A stretch of DNA of 64,000 nt from Burkholderia thailandensis E264 (GTDB taxonomy: Bacteria; Pseudomonadota; Gammaproteobacteria; Burkholderiales; Burkholderiaceae): positions 558,001 to 622,000 of the forward strand of contig NC_007650.1 in assembly GCF_000012365.1 (NCBI RefSeq). The letters run 5' to 3'. Numbering within the stretch: position 1 is the first letter of the stretch; the number at the start of each line of letters is the position of its first letter. Shown here one piece after another: positions 58,862-64,000 of this stretch. The position numbers and the translations under genes are program-made. Below the pieces are notes generated by a model. That model searched no databases, was not told the DNA's origin, and was given only the letters and a program-made list of their open reading frames with translations.

Positions 58862-59263
58862 TTACTTCAACGTCGTCTCGATCCGCGTCCCGCGCTTGAT
58901 GAACAGCGTGACCGGCGTCTTCTCGGCGATCTCCGCGAGCCGCGTGCGCTGCGCGTCGTCGAGCGCGCCGTCGACGACGATCGTGCGCCGCACGTACTGC
59001 GCGCCCTCGCGGTCGACGTGCAACTCGGCGCGCGCGAGCAACCGCGCGGCCGGCCAGGCCTTGCGCTGCATGTACATCCGCAGCGTCGCGACCGTGCATG
59101 CGGTAAGGCCCGACAGCACGAGCTCGTACGGCGCGGGGCCGACGTTGCCGCCGCCCTCGTGCTCGTTCTCGTCGCCTTGCAGGCGGTGCTTTCCGGCTTC
59201 GAGGTCGACGACGTAGTTCGGCGCGTCGGGGGCCATTTCGGCGGTGGCGTGAATGAGCGGCAT
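58862..59263 (-). CDS. OsmC-family protein
   Basis: 133 residues. The first active cysteine of OsmC/Ohr proteins is present in LSGLTACTVATLRMYMQRKA, but the second is replaced by Thr: EKTPVTLFIKRG where peroxidase members have CPV. The protein therefore cannot form the usual Cys-Cys disulphide. An OsmC subgroup with this pattern is known; its chemistry is not. Start MPLIHATAEM at 59263. Confidence 0.8.
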   Translation of the reverse strand: MPLIHATAEMAPDAPNYVVDLEAGKHRLQGDENEHEGGGNVGPAPYELVLSGLTACTVATLRMYMQRKAWPAARLLARAELHVDREGAQYVRRTIVVDGALDDAQRTRLAEIAEKTPVTLFIKRGTRIETTLK

Positions 59264-59353
59264 GGCGTGTTCTCGATCTAAGGGGAAGGAGCGGCCGGCG
59301 CGCCGGCCACGATAGGCGAGCATAGCCGGCTTCGCGCGCGCCTGCAGCGGCGC

Positions 59354-60280
59354 CTACGCGCCGGCGGGATGCGACGACGCGGCGCGCACGACGTCGATCA
59401 CGCGCTGCCGGAACCACTGGTGCGCTCGGTCGAGCTCGCGCGATTCGTGCCAGTACGCGAGGATCGGATAGGGCTTCAGCCGCAGCGGCAGCGGCTGCAC
59501 CGCGATCGGCAGGAGCCGCGTCATACGCTGCGCGTACGAACGCGGCAGCGTCAGCAGCAGGTCGCCCGACGCCGCGATCTGGCATGCGGCGAAGTAGTGC
59601 TGACAGACGAGCTGGATCTGCCGGAAGCGTCCGTCGGCGCCGAGCAGCACGTCGAGCGTGTGCGGCTCGCCGAGCGGCGAAACCGTCACGTGCCGCGCGG
59701 CGAAATAGTCGGCGCGCCGCAGCGGCGCGCCCGCGAGCGGATGGTCGCGCCGCATCGCGACGACGAGCGTGTCGTCGACCACGTACTCGGCGGCCATTCG
59801 CGGCCCGGCGGGCACGCGGCGCTCGATCGCGAGATCGAGGTTGCCGCTGCCGAGCTCGCGCTCGATGTCGGCGACGGGCACGCGGCGGCTCACGAGCCGC
59901 ACCCCGGGTGCGTCGCGCGCGAGCGTCTCGACGAGTTGCGGCAGCGCGATCGATTCGAGCACGTCGCGCACGCCGACGACGAAGCTCATGTCGAGCGCTT
60001 GCGCGCTGAAGCGCGTCTGCGCGCGCGCCGCGTCCTGCAGGCCTTTCAGATGGAGCTGGACGTCGGCGATCACAGCGCGCGTGCGCTCGGTCGGCACGAC
60101 CTTGTTGCCCTGACGCACGAACAGCGGATCGCCGAAATGCGCGCGCAGCCGGTTCAGCGCGTGCGTGACGGCCGGCTGCGTCAGGTGCAGCGCGCGCGCG
60201 GCGGCGCTGATGCCGCCTTGCACGTAGACCGCGTCGAGCACGCGGAACAGGTTCAGATCGAGTCGGTGGTCGTGCTGCAT
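59354..60280 (-). CDS. LysR-type regulator (NodD/PcaQ-like)
   Basis: 308 residues starting MQHDHRLDLNLFRVLDAVY. The helix-turn-helix is ISAAARALHLTQPAVTHALN. Effector domain includes VSPLGEPHTLDVLL. Divergent from the acyl-CoA dehydrogenase operon across 162 bases with an AT-rich patch (60361-60390, CATAATAAATATTCATTTCA region), so it probably activates that operon with an acid or acyl-CoA ligand. No LysR T-N11-A site was singled out. Confidence 0.85.
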   Translation of the reverse strand: MQHDHRLDLNLFRVLDAVYVQGGISAAARALHLTQPAVTHALNRLRAHFGDPLFVRQGNKVVPTERTRAVIADVQLHLKGLQDAARAQTRFSAQALDMSFVVGVRDVLESIALPQLVETLARDAPGVRLVSRRVPVADIERELGSGNLDLAIERRVPAGPRMAAEYVVDDTLVVAMRRDHPLAGAPLRRADYFAARHVTVSPLGEPHTLDVLLGADGRFRQIQLVCQHYFAACQIAASGDLLLTLPRSYAQRMTRLLPIAVQPLPLRLKPYPILAYWHESRELDRAHQWFRQRVIDVVRAASSHPAGA

Positions 60281-60442
60281 CGGCGTTCCGGTGTTTCGAG
60301 GTATCGGCTTGTCCGCGCGGCCTGCACGCTCGCGCAAGCCCATCAACAATGTCTATATCCTCGCATAATAAATATTCATTTCATCGATTGTCGAGGATCG
60401 CGTACGCTCGTCTCCATTCGAACCGACCAACCGGAAGACGCC

Positions 60443-61675
60443 ATGGACTTCTCTCCCTCGGCCCGCTGCCGCGAATTGAGCGAGCGCGTCGCGCGCTTCA
60501 TGCGCGACGAGATCGCGCCCGTCGAGGCGCGCTACGTCGAGCAACTGACGGGCGGAGCCGACTGGCGCCGCTGGCGTCAGCCCGACGTGATGGAAACGCT
60601 GAAGGCGAAGGCGCGGGCGGCCGGCCTCTGGAACCTGTTCCTGCCCGAGGCCGAGCATGGCGGCGCGGGGCTGTCGAACGCCGAGTACGCGCCGCTCGCC
60701 GAGCTGATGGGGCACTCGTTGATCGCGCCCGAAGCGTTCAACTGCAACGCGCCCGACACCGGCAACATGGAGGTGCTCGCGCGCTACGGCTCGCCCGAGC
60801 AGCGCCGCCGCTGGCTCGAGCCGCTGCTCGCGGGCGAGATCCGCTCGGCGTTCTGCATGACGGAGCCGGAGGTGGCTTCGTCGGACGCGACGAACATGCA
60901 GGCGACGGCCAGGATCGAAGGCGACGAAGTCGTGCTGAACGGCCGCAAGTGGTGGTCGACCGGCATCGGCCATCCGCTCGCGCGCGTCGTGATCTTCATG
61001 GGGCTCACCGATCCGCAGGCGGAGCCGCATCGCCGGCACACGATGGTGCTGTGTCCGCTCGACGCGCCCGGCGTGAAGATCGAGCGGATGCTGCCGGTGT
61101 TCAATGCGTACGACGAGCCTTCGGGCCACGGCGAAGTCAGCTTCACGAATGTGCGGCTGCCGGCGTCGAATGTGATCCTCGGGCCGGGACGCGGCTTCGA
61201 GATCGCGCAGGGCCGGCTCGGCCCAGGCCGCATCCACCACTGCATGCGCGCGCTCGGCGCGGCGGAGAAGGCGCTCGCGCTGCTGTGCGCGCGCGCGACG
61301 ACGCGCGACGCGTTCGGCAAGCCGCTCGTCAAGCTCGGCGGCAACGGCGACATCGTCGCGAACCTGCGCATGGCGATCGAGCAGGCGCGCCTGCTGACGC
61401 TGAAGGCCGCGTGGACGATCGACACGCAGGGCGTGAAGGCGGCGCTTTCGCTGATTTCGCAGATCAAGGTGGTCGTGCCCGCGGTCGCGCAGCAGGCGGC
61501 CGACGCGGCGATCCAGATTCACGGCGGCGCGGGCCTGTCGAACGATTTTCCGCTCGCCGCGCTGTACGCGTATGCGCGCGTGCTGCGGATCGCGGACGGG
61601 CCGGACGAGGTGCATCGCGCGGTCGTCGCGAAGCTCGAGGTGAAGCGGCAGCTCGCCGCGGCGGAGGCGGCATGA
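60443..61675 (+). CDS. Acyl-CoA dehydrogenase
   Basis: 410 residues, three-domain ACAD fold. FAD-binding ACAD_1 signature AFCMTEPEVASSDATNM, GRKWWSTGIGHPLARVVIF, and the C-terminal QIHGGAGLSNDFPLA. The catalytic base is probably the Glu/Asp equivalent near DGPDEVHRAVVA. The stop overlaps the phosphotransferase gene (ATGA). This ACAD branch is often found beside an APH-like kinase, as here; animals have the two fused as ACAD10/11, which act on 4-hydroxyacyl-CoA. Confidence 0.9.
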   Translation: MDFSPSARCRELSERVARFMRDEIAPVEARYVEQLTGGADWRRWRQPDVMETLKAKARAAGLWNLFLPEAEHGGAGLSNAEYAPLAELMGHSLIAPEAFNCNAPDTGNMEVLARYGSPEQRRRWLEPLLAGEIRSAFCMTEPEVASSDATNMQATARIEGDEVVLNGRKWWSTGIGHPLARVVIFMGLTDPQAEPHRRHTMVLCPLDAPGVKIERMLPVFNAYDEPSGHGEVSFTNVRLPASNVILGPGRGFEIAQGRLGPGRIHHCMRALGAAEKALALLCARATTRDAFGKPLVKLGGNGDIVANLRMAIEQARLLTLKAAWTIDTQGVKAALSLISQIKVVVPAVAQQAADAAIQIHGGAGLSNDFPLAALYAYARVLRIADGPDEVHRAVVAKLEVKRQLAAAEAA

Positions 61676-62748
61676 GCGTGCGCCTCGACGAAGCGCGCGA
61701 CGTGCGCGACGAAGACCGGCTCGACGCGGCGAGGCTCGACGCATACCTGAAGTCGCGCATTCCCGGATTGAGCGGCGAGCCGAGCATCCGGCAGTTCCAC
61801 GGCGGCGCGTCGAATCTGACCTATCTGATCGGCTACGGCGATCGCGAGATGGTGCTCAGGCGCCCGCCCGCGGGCGCGAAGGCGGGCGCCGCGCACGACA
61901 TGCTGCGCGAGGCGGCGGTGATGGCGGCGCTTGCGCCCGATTACCGCTACGTGCCGGCGATCCTCGCGCGCTGCGACGATCCGGCGGTGCTCGGCAACGA
62001 GTTCTACGTGATGGAGCGCATCGCCGGCGTGATTCTGCGGCGCGAGCTGCCCGCCGGGCTGAAGCTCGACCGCGCGGGCGCGCGCAGGCTGTGCGAGCGC
62101 TTCGTCGATCGGCTGATCGAGCTGCACGCGATCGATGCGTCGCGCCCGGAGATCGCGGCGCTCGGCAAGGGAGAAGGCTACGTCGCGCGGCAGTTGAGCG
62201 GCTGGGGCGAGCGCTGGCGCAAGGCGCTCACCGACGGCACGAACCCGTGCGACGACGTGCTCGCGTGGCTCGAGCGCCATCGCCCGGCGGGCGAGCGCCG
62301 CATCTGCGTGATCCACAACGACTATCGCTTCGACAACGTCGTGCTCGATGCGGCCGATCCGTTGTCGATCGTCGGCGTGCTCGACTGGGAGATGGCGACG
62401 CTCGGCGATCCGCTGATGGACCTCGGCGGCTCGCTCGCCTACTGGGCGCAGGCCGATGACGATCCCGCGTTCGTCGCGATGCGCCGCCAGCCGACGCACG
62501 CGGACGGGATGATGACGCGCCGCGAGCTGGTCGAATACTACGGCGCGCGCACGGGGCTCGACGTCGGCGGCTTCGTGTTCTACGAAGTGTTCGGCCTGTT
62601 CCGGCTGATGGCGATCGCGCAGCAGATCTACCGGCGCTTCGTGCTCGGCCACACGACGAACGAACAGTTCGCGGGCCTCGGCGCGGTCGTGCGCTATCTC
62701 GGCGAGCGCTGCCGGCGCGTGATCGGGGCGGCCGGGGGCGCGCGATGA
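61672..62748 (+). CDS. APH-family phosphotransferase (ACAD10/11 kinase-domain-like)
   Basis: 358 residues. Kinase-like loop IHNDYRFDNVVLD (HxDxxxxN) and the metal-binding Asp in LDWEMATLGDPLMDLG are intact. The N-terminal lobe has GGASNLTYLIGYG. Not an antibiotic kinase by context: it lies between an acyl-CoA dehydrogenase and a histidine phosphatase with ATGA overlaps on both sides. The likely substrate is a 4-hydroxyacyl-CoA made during fatty-acid or hydroxyacid use. Confidence 0.85.
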   Translation: MSVRLDEARDVRDEDRLDAARLDAYLKSRIPGLSGEPSIRQFHGGASNLTYLIGYGDREMVLRRPPAGAKAGAAHDMLREAAVMAALAPDYRYVPAILARCDDPAVLGNEFYVMERIAGVILRRELPAGLKLDRAGARRLCERFVDRLIELHAIDASRPEIAALGKGEGYVARQLSGWGERWRKALTDGTNPCDDVLAWLERHRPAGERRICVIHNDYRFDNVVLDAADPLSIVGVLDWEMATLGDPLMDLGGSLAYWAQADDDPAFVAMRRQPTHADGMMTRRELVEYYGARTGLDVGGFVFYEVFGLFRLMAIAQQIYRRFVLGHTTNEQFAGLGAVVRYLGERCRRVIGAAGGAR

Positions 62749-63434
62749 CCGAGCTGTTCCTGATCCGCCACGCGCAGGCGAGCTTCGATGCGGCCGACTA
62801 CGATTGCCTGTCGCCGCTCGGCGACGAGCAATCGGCGCGGCTCGGCGCGTGGATGGCGCGCGGCGCGCGGCGGCCCGGGCTGATCGCCACCGGCACGCTG
62901 CGCCGCCACGCGCAGACGGCCGACGGCTGCGCGCGCGCGGCGGGCGTCGATGCGCCGCGGCTCGCGCTCGCGGGCCTCGACGAGCTCGACGCCGACGAGT
63001 TGATCGCGCGCCATCGGCCTGCGCTCGCGTCGCGCGACGCGCTGCTGCGCGCGATGGCGGCCGAAACCGATCCGCGCCGCGCGTTCCAGGCGCTGTTCGC
63101 GGCGGCTGTGGCGCGCTGGACGGGCGGCGCGCACGACGGCGAGTACGGCTGCGCGTGGCCCGAATTTCGCGCGCGCACGCTCGCCGCGTGGGACGCGCTC
63201 GCGGCGCAACCGGCGCGCGAGATCTGGGCGTTCACGTCGGGCGGGCCGATCGGCGTGATCGTCGCGGCGCTGTTCGGCGTGCCCGTCGAGCGCAGCTTCG
63301 AGCTCGCGTGGCCGCTCGTCAACACGAGCGTGACCCGGATCAAGATCGGCCGCGGCGGCGCGCGCGTGACGACCTACAACGGCTGGCCGCACCTCGACGG
63401 CGAGCACGGCGAGCGGCTCGTCACGCACCGCTGA
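62745..63434 (+). CDS. Histidine phosphatase superfamily protein
   Basis: 229 residues. The RH motif is LFLIRHAQASFDAADY, with catalytic His9 region, and RRHAQTADGC carries a supporting Arg. The usual second His of SHGG is missing: TSGGPIGVIVAALF reads Ser in that place. A known subgroup has this change, so activity is possible but altered. ATG overlaps the previous stop. In context it may remove the phosphate added by the kinase, or act on a CoA-linked intermediate. Confidence 0.78.
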   Translation: MTELFLIRHAQASFDAADYDCLSPLGDEQSARLGAWMARGARRPGLIATGTLRRHAQTADGCARAAGVDAPRLALAGLDELDADELIARHRPALASRDALLRAMAAETDPRRAFQALFAAAVARWTGGAHDGEYGCAWPEFRARTLAAWDALAAQPAREIWAFTSGGPIGVIVAALFGVPVERSFELAWPLVNTSVTRIKIGRGGARVTTYNGWPHLDGEHGERLVTHR

Positions 63435-63467
63435 TTCCATTTCCTTCATCGATTCGGGATATTCTCC

Positions 63468-64000
63468 ATGACCGCACCCAACCTGTTCGACCTGTCCGGC
63501 AAGATCGCCGTCGTCACCGGCGGCAGCCGCGGCATCGGCGCCGAGGCCGCGAAGCTGCTCGGCGCATTCGGCGCGCACGTGGTCGTCACGAGCCGGCGCA
63601 TCGACGATTGCCGCGCGATCGCGAACGAGATCGTCGCGGCGGGCGGCTCGGCCGAGGCGGCCGCGTGCCACATCGGCGAGCTCGACCAGATCGATGCGCT
63701 GTTCGCCGCGCTCGAAGACCGGCACGGGCGGCTCGACGTGCTAGTCAACAACGCGGCGACCAACCCGTACTACGGGCCGATCGTCGATACGGATCTCGGC
63801 GCGTTCCAGAAGACCGTCGACGTGAACATCCGCGGCTACTTCTTCATGTCGAGCCGCGGCGCGAAGCTGATGGGCAAGGGCGGCGGCGGATCGATCGTCA
63901 ACGTCGCATCGGTGAACGGCGTGATTCCCGGCTACGGGCAGGGCATCTACTCGATCACGAAGGCGGCGGTGATCTCGATGACGAAGGCGTTCGCGATCGA
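63468..64000 (+). CDS. Short-chain dehydrogenase/reductase (N-terminal 177 residues)
   Basis: Cut at the window edge. NAD(P) motif TGGSRGIGAEAAKLL, NNAATNP, the catalytic Ser in NVASVNG and YSITKAA Tyr/Lys are all present. The start ATG at 63468 follows the phosphatase by 33 bases, so it is the fourth gene of the operon. Probably oxidises or reduces a 3-hydroxyacyl or 4-hydroxyacyl intermediate. Confidence 0.88.
   Translation, partial: MTAPNLFDLSGKIAVVTGGSRGIGAEAAKLLGAFGAHVVVTSRRIDDCRAIANEIVAAGGSAEAAACHIGELDQIDALFAALEDRHGRLDVLVNNAATNPYYGPIVDTDLGAFQKTVDVNIRGYFFMSSRGAKLMGKGGGGSIVNVASVNGVIPGYGQGIYSITKAAVISMTKAFAI

Noticed and set aside
61672..62748. Antibiotic resistance kinase
   Set aside because: The APH fold alone suggests it, but the context and sequence fit the ACAD-linked kinases.

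Overview
The window is high-GC DNA (roughly two thirds G+C by eye) with dense, mostly operonic genes. Gene content points to a Burkholderia of the pseudomallei/thailandensis type: benABCD, catBAC and andAcAdAbAa in one block, a wsp chemosensory operon without wspR, a long-linker CheR, and many LysR and AraC regulators. That assignment is inferred from gene content and composition. No rRNA, tRNA, CRISPR array, insertion sequence or phage gene was seen.

Layout. 1-1910: a cut-off cysteine hydrolase gene with a coupled MarR repressor, then an alpha/beta hydrolase. 1965-6811: benDCBA on the minus strand and a divergent BenM-type LysR regulator. 6971-7532: two truncated genes joined end to end. 7486-10716: an AraC regulator divergent from a 2,4-dienoyl-CoA-reductase-like flavoenzyme. 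11228-15072: cyoABCD quinol oxidase. 15189-18561: catCAB and divergent catR. 18599-23183: andR and the four-gene anthranilate dioxygenase operon. 23383-32783: a HIT protein, a phospholipase-D lipoprotein, GNAT plus DUF445, a cation/proton antiporter, and a thiamine-diphosphate enzyme with an aldehyde dehydrogenase. 32927-33313: a MaoC-type hydratase with no normal start at the expected place. 34173-43959: a seven-gene wsp-type chemosensory operon. 44303-50810: a dehalogenase-like HAD protein, a fluoride riboswitch with a CLC-F exporter, a CPBP protease, a frameshifted DUF4180 gene, a glycine-zipper lipoprotein and TrpRS. 50979-54950: a GlxA-type regulator, an isonitrile-hydratase-like protein and an ABC exporter. 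55754-59263: a DyP peroxidase, a secreted Ig-like protein and an OsmC protein. 59354-64000: a LysR regulator divergent from an acyl-CoA dehydrogenase, phosphotransferase, histidine phosphatase and SDR operon, cut by the window edge.

How the genes work together. Benzoate (benABCD) and anthranilate (andA) are both dioxygenated to catechol. CatA, CatB and CatC take catechol to the beta-ketoadipate enol-lactone; the later pca steps are not in the window. The ben and cat regulator/promoter regions look like copies of one module, with LysR operator half-sites two helical turns apart next to the regulator start codon. The wsp operon has a methyl-accepting receptor, two CheW proteins, CheR, a CheA-REC hybrid and CheB, but its expected diguanylate cyclase output is replaced by a REC-histidine-kinase protein encoded first. 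The fluoride riboswitch sits directly upstream of a transporter carrying the CLC-F signature residues, so sensor and effector agree.
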